Of a stretch of 64,000 bases of DNA, positions 43,275-55,300 are shown piece after piece. Positions within the stretch are counted from its first letter, which is position 1, and each line of letters begins with the position of its first letter. The stretch is from contig NC_009410.2 in assembly GCF_000002875.2 (NCBI RefSeq), positions 758,492 to 822,491 on the forward strand. The letters run 5' to 3'. A program made the translations under genes and the position numbers. Origin of the DNA: Leishmania infantum JPCM5 (Eukaryota > Euglenozoa > Kinetoplastea > Trypanosomatida > Trypanosomatidae). Under the pieces are notes generated by a model. The model did not search any database and had not been told where the DNA came from. It saw nothing but the letters and a program-made list of their open reading frames with translations.

Positions 43275-43391
43275 GCGACCTACAGCAGGGACGACATACT
43301 CGTCTCGCCTGCATCGCCCTTCATACCTTCCTCTGATTTTCCTTCCGTAGCAGCATCACAGCCACACACGCCCACACACAGAGATAGCACA

Positions 43392-46300
43392 ATGACTATG
43401 CGCACGGCGTCTTCAACTACATCCGGTAGCGACTTTTCTAACTCCTGTGATGAGGGGAGCATCCTGGAGGTCGAAGCCCTTGAAGAGCGCGCCGAGCTCG
43501 CGGACACAGGGAGGCACTTGCCTGCGCCAGCCCTCCGCGGCGGCGTCACGGTAGGAGGCGCCCGCCACAGCTCTGCGGCGGTGCTAAGCGGTGCTGCGGG
43601 CGCTCCTCTTGGTGAAGCCTTCGATGGCCGCCGTCACTCCAGAGACCAGCGTCAATTATCTGCCCCTCATCAGCAGCGGCTGCTTCCTGTGCCGCCTTCC
43701 CAGCGCCCCGAACGCGGCGATGATTTCATGGGCACGGGCCGAGACGTCGGCTTCAACGACAGTTTCGACGGCTTTCCATTATATGTGGACGAAGACGGTG
43801 TCATGAAGGTGTCTGGACACCGCCGGCACGACCCATTTGCCTTTGGCTACGATGCTGTTGAGGAGGCCGACTTGGCCACAGACGGCGCTCGCGGGGGCGG
43901 TGGTCGCAGAAACTCCTACCATGGCGGCTCTGGCGCCGCGTTCGGCTCGTCTTCCGGCACGTCTGATGGTGCGTTTGTGTCCGGCAGCTCCTCGTATTCT
44001 TCCTCCCTTTACGAGGAGCACTACGAACCTTCCCATCAACAGCGGGGCCGAGCCTCTGTCCATGGGCACCGGCACAGCGCCGATACGAATGTGGCTGCCA
44101 GATATGGATACACACCCCTTGAGATGCACTACGCTGGCGGCGCTGGCGTTGTCGCAACGTACGATGACGACGGCGCGCCGGTGCCCATCGACGCGGCGCT
44201 GCCCAGCCACCACCACATCGCGTCACGGCGTCGCCGCCTCGTTGGGGCTGCCTCCAGCGCGCAAGCACGGGCTCACAACGCAAAGCGGCGTCGCTCCAGT
44301 CGCAAGAAAGGCAAGCGCACTCGACGTCGTGGCACTCGCGGCGGGCAACTTGGAAGGAGGAACACCAACGCAACAGCCACCTCGCACTCACCCGCTGGCC
44401 GCCACGGAAGCCACAGTGGAGCGCACAGTTCAAGTCGCTTACCAACCCGTCTGTCAGGCAGCAGCCCCGTTCTGCTCGGCACGAATCCGTTGCTGAACAT
44501 CGGCGGCGTGAATGTTGCGGCGACCGCCAGTGCCGCTGCGGCCGCCGCTATCCATGGCGGCCTCAGCTCCCTTCTCTCCGCCGGTGCTTCGATCAACGTC
44601 GGGCCCTCCGAGGCGGAGAAGGTGGTGCGAATGCGCGAGCACCTGCTAGCGCGCGAGGCGGCGGTGAAGAAGCGATATTCAGCGGTTCGCCGCGGCTCTG
44701 CCGGGACCGCAAGCACTGGCGCGACGGTCGGCAGCGACAGAGGCGCATGGAAGACAGCGGCGGCAGACACCTTGCGCGTGTTAGCCTCCTCTCGCACAGG
44801 TGACGGCGCTGGCAGGGCCGCAACTAGTAGCGGTGCCCTCGCCTCACAGCACACTCGCGGCGCGGAGCCATTCAGCCCACTGTCGATGTCTCTGAAGGAC
44901 TTGAATCGGAGCATCGGGCTGAACACGGGAAAGGCGGGGCCGGGGTCAGCCTTTGCGTTGGCAACGCTACGCTCTGCCCGCTTGCGCTCCAAGGACGCCG
45001 CCACGCAACTGCAGGCGGTGACGACGACAGGGGAGTCCGTGTATGTGCGAGAAGACCCCGCCTCTGCCGCTGCCGCAAGAGCGCGGGGTAGCGATGGCAA
45101 GGGTATTTCTGGCGACGACGGTGCACCCGGCGCGATGCATGGCACAGCACTTGCTGCGGGGACGGCAACACATTTTGAACAGCGTATGATGACGCTGCGT
45201 GACCCCTACACGGGCCTCGCCATCGCCTCAGCTTACACGCCACTGATAACCAGGGCGGAGGCGGCGGTGGCAGTGCACACGTGCGCGGCTGGAATTCAGT
45301 TCTTTCGAGATCCGACGGCGCCTCGGCCATCCGCAGTAGCGTTTCTGCCGTCGACTTCCTCGGCCTTGCCCGCTACACCCTCTCGGCTTTTGTCCACCGC
45401 CTACGTGCTGGATGTTGGTAATCCGCCGCTGGCACCTACGCCTACAGGAATCGCAACCGTGCCTGACGAAGGATCGCTGCGTGCATCCTTCGGTGCACCG
45501 TACACATCGACAACTCCGCACACGACCATATCTGCAAATCCCTCAACCACGTCGCTGTCGCCGCAAAAGCTGCATAATCGCGACGGCGTGGCGCGAGTGT
45601 ACAAGGCGGCGACGGCGGCGGGTGACTCGGCTCAGGTGAGGCGGTGCCCGCCCACCGAGGCGGATCGCTTTTGCGACGTGCGCCCTCGTCTCACCGCTCG
45701 TGACGAAAACGCTAACGCAGGGGCGCCGCCCACAGTGGCGAGCAGCGGAAATGGTGGCGCGGCGTTGTCGGGTGTGAGCGGCCTCCGCGGCTCGGGCCAG
45801 TACACGGCGACGCCACTCAGTTCCGGTGACTGCGCGCGCTCCTGGTGGAGATTGCAAAGCGGCGGGGCCGCTGCTGCCGGTGGCTACAGCAGTGCGGCAG
45901 CGCCTGCAGCAGCGGCAGATATTTCGGACAGCAGCGACCTTTTTCCGTGGCGTTGGCGCGGCAGAGCATCTGCATTCGATATGGGTGGCGGAGAGGTCCA
46001 AGACGGAGTCCCGATCGCCGCTGCATGGCAGGATGAGGCGGTGCGCGGATGTTACGGCGTATGGCCCGCGGTTGTTCACCTGCGCGGAGCTGCCGACGAG
46101 TACGGCGTTAGCCTTCCCCCGGCCGGCACGTCGAGCAGCGCCTCCGCCGCCATGCCGCCCTTCTTCGCATGGCCGCACCCTGCACCGCAGCTGCCCGCGT
46201 ACCCGCCCTCTATCGCCCCCTACGCGGCACCGCTCCATCCTCAACAAAACACCCGCTATCATGCCTGGACAGCTGAGGGCGTGTCGGCGACGTCGAACAC

Positions 46301-49300
46301 CTCGTGCGTGGTGCACGTCTTCACTGTCTCGCGGGAGATGCTGCGCAGCGTGTACGAGTACGTCGCGTACATGTGTGTAGCGAAGCGACATGCAGAGCTG
46401 CAGCGTCGGCGCAGAAAACGCGAAGAGCACCTTAGCAAAGAACTTGCCGCCGGTAGGCTGACGCGCGATGCCCAGCGGTACCTGCGCTGCCCCCATTGTG
46501 GTGTAGTCGGGAAGGTAGTAAGAAGCTCTGCCGCGCGAGGTGAAAGTGAGGCTATGCCGTCAAACCCTTTGCTATCTTCAACACCGGCCCAATCGCAGCA
46601 TCTGCGTCACGACAGGAAGCACCACCATCACCACCATAACCCCCATCATTCAAGCGCGTCGCGCGATCCCCCGCTGGTCTCGGCCACCAGCACACCACAG
46701 CCGTCGCTCTTTCCGCAAAGTAGTGCGCCAACAGCGAATGGCTCCTTAGAGTTGCCGTTAGCACAGCAGCAGCACACGGAGAGGTTTGGATGGTCGGCGG
46801 CGAAATCGCCATCGCCGCGGCCGACACCTCTGCCCCCGCAGCCGCCACGGCGCTCGGTTTTTGGGATGGGTAGTGCGACCCAAGGCGGTAGCCGTGTCGC
46901 GGTCGAAAACACCAACGCTAAAGTTGACGAGTGCGCGAACGCGCATCGCGCCGTGGTCGTCGACGAGGTAGGCGATGCCTTAGCAACGCTCCCGGCGTCT
47001 GCGGTGCTACAGTCGCCAGCCACTGCACTAGTTTCGCGGGTGGCATGCGCACCATTGACGAGGGGTGGCAGTGGCACATCCGGGCCGTCCCCAGCGCTCC
47101 CGTCCTTGCCGCAGTCTGCCTCGCTTCCGCCGCTGCGACTGCAGCCGCAGAAAAGGCTTCAAGAAGCGGATCGCTCGTCACAGGAGTCGAACAACATCTG
47201 GTCGACGTCGGCGCTTCAGCTGTCCAGCGTCGGGGCGGCGCTGCCGTCGTCTTCTCCGAGTCCGTCGCCACAGCAGCCACTTTTGACTCCTACTGTGGGC
47301 GCCATGGCAGCACCGGCGCCTGCAAAGCTGCACACCTCTCCGCGTGTCCCCGGCACGAAAGGGGCGGCGCTGGCCGGGACCACCAACAGCAGCGACACCC
47401 GCGTCGAGGCGCTTCTAGACACGCTGGTAGTGAGCGGCGAGCTCTCGCAGTCTCTTCACATGAATTCGCAGTCGTACGAGGCAGGCGCGCAGGCGGCCTT
47501 TGATCGATACGCCGGCGCTTCAGGTAACGAGCTGCTTGCACTACGGCAGCAGCCACCGACCACCGTACTGGCACGCGGCGCACACGAGGCGCGCCTTCTC
47601 GACGATTCCACCACAGCTCTGTCGCCTCGAAAAACTGCTGAGGAGCGCGGCCATGCCACTAGTGGGGATGCTGCCGTGCAACGGTCGTCTTCATGTGCGG
47701 CGGTCGCGAACAGCAACAGCAACAGCCACAGCCTCCGCGTCGGCGGTATCGACAGCGACGCCGAGGATGGACGGCTGGGGCTGGCCGGCTCTGTGGCGCA
47801 TCACACGTCAGGATCGACGGCCTCGCATCCATTCACCATACCAACGGCCACCTCACCGGACCGCTCCATGCTGATGGTGCCCACAGGCACACGCGACACC
47901 ACGGCTACGCACGATACAACGGCAGCGCTGTGGGCGCTGGTGGCATCTGCTGATTCTTCCGCGCCAAAGTGTGCGCCTCCTACTGCGACGAGTGCGGCGG
48001 CCACCACCGCGGCCGCCGTCACGACGGCCCTCAACGCAGAAGTGAGGGTCATGGGCAGCAGCTCGAGGAGCAACCCCAACCCCAACAACATGAGCGGCAC
48101 CAACTCGCTCTTATGCCCGATGGCGGGATCAACCCTGACGCCAGCGGTGCCGACTCTGGCGCGCTCGCCGACGCCGCTGCAGAGCCAAGCGGGCGAAGAC
48201 GATGGGGATAACCCTGCTGTAGCGCAGCGCTGGTTCGGCACGAACGCTGACGAAACGGCACGAGACCACGATCTCAGCGGCGGCGCGTCTTACGTGTGCC
48301 TCGGCTGCCACCGCGACGTGATACCAAAACAGCCGTTGCTGACGTCGATCAGCGACCATAGCTCGTTGCACCGCCGTTCCCAGCACGCTCATCACTCAAC
48401 TGCACGACACAGTAACCACACGAACAACAACAACAACAGCGGTGGCGGTGATGACAGCGTGGAAGACGATAGGACCGAGCAGACTGTGGGTGCGGACATC
48501 GGAGTAATGGCGTTCGAAGACCTCCTGCAGGATGACGCGTTCACGTATGCGTTGCACAACGCCTTGTGCGAGCTGCTCATGATGCCGTCAACGCGAGAGC
48601 CACCACCGCCGTTGCCAACGGCGTCGCACAAGAGAAGTCGAAAAAGGTCACCAAGAACGTCGGCGGCGCGCGCGGACCTGAATGGCTTCCTCCATCCCGT
48701 TTTACCGAGTGCACCCGTGCACCAAACCGGCGCACTTCTGCAGCACTCGTCGGAGGATACAGCTATAGCGGTGACCGACGCCAAAGGTGAGGTGCGCAGA
48801 GTTGCTGCGATGGATGTGGGTGCCCTTTCGTGTCTCTCACCCGGTGTGCCGCATCAGCAGTGCCTAGAGGCGATGGGAGGCGGCGGCGCGGTCTCTTTCG
48901 AAAGTATCGGCAGCTGGATCGGCGACGACGAAAACGAGCTCACGCAGCAGCAACGCGAACCACCCACGTCCCCACTTTCCATTTCAGCTGCACCGTCATC
49001 TTCATCCACGCCGTCCATGTCAACGTCCTTAGAAAGCTCGTCGGCGGCAGCGGTCAGGGAGGGCGGCGGCTGCTCGGCCGCTTCTTCGCCCATTCGCCTT
49101 TCGCTCCCGTGCTGCGGGCTGACAGTGAGTGTGCTGCCGTACGTGGAGCCGCAAGTGCCCTCTGCGGCGACGCAAGAACACTCCAGTGACAGCGGCATCC
49201 AGCGCCGAGGAACAACGGAGAAGCGCCTGATGCGGGCGAGGAATGCAATCAGGAAAACCATCGGCATCGCGCGCCTACCACGGCAACGCTTTGGCACACC

Positions 49301-52300
49301 GGCGCCGCTTTCTCGGCCAGTGATCCCGCGCATGCGCGAGGACGCGGCGACACGGGGGCTGACGCCATCCACGATGCTCATGAGCGACGTTGCCGCCTCT
49401 CACCGCCGTTGCAGGCGCAGCTGCAGCAAGCAGCGGCAAGGGCCGCGCATCCATCGCGACACGCCACCGCGCCAGCGGCGGCGCAGCAGCTCGAGCACTG
49501 CAGCGCCAAGGCTCACTTCTATGGAAAGTCCACCCAATGGCCCCGTGATGCACAGCGCGGCGGCGTCGAAGGCGCTCATAATGAAGGGCACGTTCAGCAG
49601 TGAGAAGCACCGCATCCAAGTAAACCCACGCACCCCGCTGGACGCCGTGAGCAAAAATCGTATCATGAAGCGCATCTTCCGCCAAGACCGGCTTGGCAGC
49701 AGGAGCGACACCACGGCCGCCGCAGTCGCCCGCTCATCGGAGACTGAGAAGCGCTATGGCAAGGGCTTAGATCCTGTTGCTGCTGCTGCTGCTGCGGTGA
49801 ACAGACGAGATGGTGCTGGGTCTGCAGCAGGCGTATCAGTCAGCGCGCGGGGTTCTGATATGCGCAAGCAGCGCTGCCTCCGCCACCACCGCCGCTCCTA
49901 CACACAAGAGCTAGCCCAGCAGCATGCTCAGCTGCTCTTGCCTCCTGGCCGTGTCCCCAAGCCACTCGGGCTCGATCTAGGCGTGTATGAAGACTCCAGC
50001 CTTGTACTCGAGATCGATCTCGCGTACCCGCGGCTGCCTCGCGGCAACGTGCGGGAGCTTCTTGCGGAGTGGAAGGACACCTGTCAACCTCACCCTGTTT
50101 TAGTGGAAGCGGTTATCCGCAACATCGTGTACGCTGTGCTGGTGCAGCTGTCTGCCCTGCACGCTGCCGGCCGTACGCACGGGAGTGTCAAGTCGACCAA
50201 CGTTTTTCCGCTATGGCATGCCATGGAGGGCACGCGAGAGTCGGGGCTCATGATGCCGCCGCGGCCACGCCAGCGCCCAACGTCCCCATCCCCGCTCGCG
50301 GTGGCGCGCGTGAAATCTGAGGCAGAACCGATGCAGGAACGCGGGAGGAAGGCGGAGGCAACGATAAAGAATGAAGAGGAAGGTGAGCGTCGGCGAAGCG
50401 CCTCCAATGCTGAGGGCGTGGGCGCCTGTGAGCCGGGTGGTGCATCGGCTGCTGCGCCGCCAGCGACAGATCAAGCCGCACCAGTGCCACAGCGGTGTAC
50501 CTCCGAAAAGTCCACCTCACCCACCAATCCTCGCTCCCTCTCCAATCGACGACGACATCTGGCGCCACACACGGCGGTAGCGCATCTCAGACTCTATCAA
50601 AAGACGCGCTCCCGAAACCGCGGGGCACAGAGCAGAATCAATCCTGCTCACGGATTTGGCGCGGCTCGTGGCACACCAAGTGCGGCAAAGGGCTCTGCAT
50701 CAGCAGCGCTGCCAGGAAGGTCTTGTGCTCCCACTGCAAACGCATCCTCTACCGGGCTGGCGACCGTTATGGCTGATTACCGCCACAGCAGTTTCAGCGT
50801 CAGCACCGGCGGCAGCGCGCGCACCGACAGCAAGCAGGCTGACACCAGCACTGCTCCACACATGCCTGTGGGCCTATCGCCCCAGTCGTCCATGCTGTCG
50901 TCCCCCTCCGCCGTCTTACCCTCNNNNNNNNNNNNNNNNNNNNNNNNNNNNNNNNNNNNNNNNNNNNNNNNNNNNNNNNNNNNNNNNNNNNNNNNNNNNN
51001 NNNNNNNNNNNNNNNNNNNNNNNNGCGCACTCGTACCCCTCGTCGCTGAGGTTTTGACGCTGCCATCTACTGTGCTGCGCGCCTCAGCGGTGGAACCCGG
51101 CACTGCTGAGCCGCAGACACAGCTGCAGAACGGCCTGTGGGGGACGTCGCCGATGAGTGTGATGCCGTCTTGCAGTTCCTTCGCAGCTATACCGCGGCAT
51201 CGCGACTATCGCTGCAGTCGTCGAAGCCGCCAAGGGCGCGGCTTGTGGCCATCCGCAGTAGAGGATCCGGAGGAGTGGCTTGCGTCCGCAGCCCCGCGGC
51301 GCTACGTACGTGGGGTGGAGCTGCGGCCTCCAGCGGCTGTGTGGTTTCCTCGAGTTGCCGTAGACGAAGCTGCGCTTGCAGACAAGAAGCCGAGTGCCGA
51401 CCATGGCGTATCACTGTCGCCGGACGCTGCAACGGTGCTGGAGCGCACGCCCGATGTCGCAGCACAGCTTGTGCTAACCCGAGGTCCAGTGGGAGCTGTG
51501 CCGCACCCGCAGCTCGACAGTGTTGGCAGAGACGAGACGAATGCACCCGCGGCCGCAACTGCTCACCGGGAAAGGCGCCGGAGCAGTTCCGCGGGCCCTT
51601 CGACGTCCTCGTCTGCCGCGCTGCATGGCGCCAGCGACGGAGCTGGCCAGTACGCGCCAGATCCGCTGCAGTGGTCGCGCCAGGTACTGCTGGTAGAAAA
51701 CCTTAGCGCAGTTGTCGCTGCCGCGTTGCGCACTGCCATGACCTGCGTGCTCATGCGGCATCGACCGCGCCAACACCCATCGCCGCTGTCGTCACCCCTC
51801 CCCCTTGCCACGTCGACGAAGACTCCTGTATCGCACTCAGAGAAAGCGCGTCATGCATCAGACGCCCTTGCTGATCCCGCCACCGCGGCTGCTAAGAGGC
51901 AGGGCCTTCGTCCAGCCGCTTGCTCCAAGTCGGCTGCTGCAGCGGCCACACAGCGACGCACGAGAGTCGCAGCGTCTACGCCGGCGCTGCGTGTGCATGT
52001 ACCGGATGTGGTTCGCAGTCCTCCTCCTCTGCCGCCCAATCTTTTTGCCATCCAAGAGTCAGAATACGTGCCAGCACCCGAGCTGATTCGTTCCTCTGCC
52101 GATGAAGCCCGCGCGCTACGGCGACTGTGGCCTCCGCACCCCAGCGGTGCAGCTGCGGCGGACAAGGTTGAGGGAGAGCAGGTTGCAGGGGAACACCCTG
52201 GCTTGTCTCATAGCCACATAGCAGCAGCTGCTGATGCGGGGGCGGCGGGCGCGGCGCAGCTGCGCGAGGCCTTGGCACGGCTAGAGGCGACCGCGTCACC

Positions 52301-55300
52301 AACGACGACGCTGCGCAACACCCTCGACCCTTACCCTGCCGTCAGCGCAGCGGCGGATATCTGGGAATTGGGTATGATGGCGCTTGAGCTTGCCGATGGC
52401 CAGCCGCCGATGACGTGGTTGAAACAGCGCGAGCCAGCGCCGGCGTTGCGCACCTATCCATGGTCTTCCTACTTCCACGCGTTTGTATCACTGTGCCTGC
52501 AGCGCAGCCCAGAGCAGCGCGGCACAGCGGCAGAGTTGCTGCGGCACCCGTGGTTCAGCGTGGCCCTGGTGCCGCAAGCCTCCTTACCGTCGTTGCCAAC
52601 GGCCAGTCGAAGCAACGGCGGCGGCTGGTGCCAAGGCACAGCCGGCAGCGGTTCAGCCGGCGCGCCGGCCGAATCAAGGAACTCGGCGGCAGGTTTTCAG
52701 GGTGTCAAGGCGGGGGGGCCCGCGCCGGTGAGCCCGACAACACTGCCGCTATTGCCGGTGCGTCCGCCAGGTGTCATGGGCGTCGGCTGCTTGACCGCGG
52801 AGGAGAAGGTAGAGTGGGAGAACTACGACTACACGCTGCTCTACGCGTCTGCTGCGCAGTCGACTCGCCCGCTCACGACGAGCACCGCTGCGGCTACTGC
52901 AGCTGTGGCCACAGCTGCAGAGAACCACCACCCCAGTGGCGACTCCAGCGTGCGACTAGAATGCCCATTGGCGCATGGGACACAGGGAGCCGCAACATCT
53001 GCGTCAGCGGTTACCGCGGGGGCGCGCAACAGCCGGGAAGCAAGCGCTGCGGACGCCATGAGCGTCGGTGAAACACCATCGTTTCTGGGGCAGAGTCTGC
53101 GTAGAACCGACGCGCCTTCACCGTCGCCCGCCGCTGCCGCCGCCGCGGTAGCGTCGCAGTCTTCCGCTCTCACCGTTTCTAGCCCTGGTGGCTGCACCGC
53201 TGTTGGGCTACCACCGGCTGTCGCTGCATCCGCCATCTCCGCCAAGGCCTCCGCAAACGACGAGCTGATGACATCAATGTGCGCGGTCGACCTTGCACAA
53301 AACTTTGCAGAGCTCATCGCTCAGCGATGGGTAACGCAGCAGCAGCTGGTCCCGTCGCTGGCCACGGCGGCCGGCGCGCACGACGGGGCTGCGAAGGGAA
53401 GGCAGGCGATGCCACCGTCTCAGCGCAACTTCTTCACTGCCGCTGCTGCGGCGACGTCTTTGGTCGGTGCCAGCCCTGTCCTCCTTTCTGTTATCTCCCC
53501 TCGGCCCACCACCGCCGGTGCCGCTGCGGCGGCAGCCGCCTACAACGCAGCGTCGCCCCGATCCTCGCCGTCGACAGCTGGCCAAGGCGCGGTTTCGCAG
53601 CAGCAGTCGGAGCTGTTGCGCTCGAAGATCAGCCCTGATGAGATGATGGTGCCAATGTGGGGAGGGCACAGCACGACGTTCAGCAACAACACCTCGCTGA
53701 GTGGCCAACTGGCGGCGGTCCCTGTCATATCCCCGCGCGGCGCTCCGTCGCCGTTGCCGCTGCCATCACCGGAGTTCGTCGGCAGAGGAGCGGGGCGACT
53801 GCTGCCGGCCTACCTGCCTACACTTTATGCCCCGCTGCGTGACCCGCGGGGTGATCCAATGCTGACAGCGGCGAATGCCTGGGCACTTCCGTGGACGGCA
53901 AGAATGATGGACGAGTGGGGCGGTGCAGCAGGCATTCAGTCGCAGTCGCAGCAGGCACGGCCTTCCGCAGCGCGCGATGCCGCACTGCCGTGGTTTCAGC
54001 TAAGCGCGCGCGTCGCAGCAGGGAGCTCGCAGCCGCCCATGTATCCCACCCCTCAGGCGTTGTCGCGCAAGGATGGCAGCGTCAGTGGAGGTGGAGACGG
54101 TCGCCCGGTCCTGCACTGTGACCGCGGCGATTCCGATGGCAACGCTAGCACAGGCAGTGGCCGTAGCAGCAACTCACAGTATCACGGTCGACACGCGCGA
54201 ACGGCGTCTGGTAGCTCGAGCCAAAGTAGTAGCTCCAGCAGCACACGAAGCGACAGCGACAACGACCGGACTGCCAGCGGCGGGCTGCAGGTCGTGCGCG
54301 GTGGTACTCACATCTACGCCAGTGAAGGCAGATTTTATGACGTTTACATGCCCAAAGTGGGTGGTGAAGTGCCGGTCCCGACGCGAAAGCCGGCGCAGCA
54401 CTTCAATGACACCCTCAACACGGCGTCGCTGCCTCTCACCGACGACGCAGCTAGCCGCAGCGTCACCTTCAAGGTCGGCACATCGGAGCAGCGCGCTGGT
54501 GGTGGCGACAACATGATGCTGAACGACCCCGCGCCGGACGGCGGCGCGGCTGCCGTGAAGGAGGGCGTCTCCTCCTCTTGCGCGGCTGCGCGAACGCTTC
54601 GAATGCCAGGTGGTGATGGGCACTGGCCTCGACATGGGCGACACGGCGGTTCCACTGGTAGAGGTGATGATGATGATTACGGCCCAGTACCCCGAGTGCC
54701 CTCGCCTTCCTCCTCTCGTTCAGCGCATCATCTCAACGGCACCATCGCCACCGCGCTGGCACGCTTGTCGATGATGGCGTACCTTCCTTCTGACACGGAC
54801 GGGAACTGGAGTGAGACCAGCAGCAGCAGCGCAATCGGCAGCAGCAGCGATAACGAAAACAGCACCAGATCCAGCGACGGGTCCGATTCTGCTACTTTGT
54901 CTCCGATGTGGGGACCGCCAGTGTGTCAGTCGACTCCGCTCGAGTCGGACGATAAGGCTGCTTACATGCAAGGCTTCGCCATCAGCGGTGATGGCACCAG
55001 CTGTGAGGAGCCGGACGAGGACGATGATGGGCCGTCGATGAGCGCGGAGGTGCGGTGCGATGAGCTGCTTCGCTGCTTGTCGGCGCTGCAGCGCAACTGC
55101 CCGGTGGCAGTAAGTCTGTGGTGCGTCCGTGTGCTGCAGCAGGCGATGCGGCACCCCTGGACGGCCGCGAGCGCGGCGCGGGTCCTGGAGCGAATCGAGA
55201 GTCTTCTGCCTGAGGGGCGGGTGAGAAACCTCGACTGGCTCAAGCGACCGGACAGCTCGCCGTCGCCGTCGCAGTCCTCGCCTGACCCTCTGGGCACAGG

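Larger units (their letters stand above)
41188..43391 (+). other. Intergenic region, no gene seen
   Basis: 2.2 kb. The first 1.1 kb is C/T-rich with microsatellites (41931-41983). About 42340-42840 is of more balanced composition, unlike the usual UTR in this window; no frame in it is convincing. The final 300 bases are a strong pyrimidine-rich leader for the next gene. Confidence 0.6.

Noticed and set aside
43056..43391. Upstream extension of the giant pseudokinase frame
   Set aside because: It contains the strong polypyrimidine tract and CAG acceptor at 43240-43274, so it is leader sequence.
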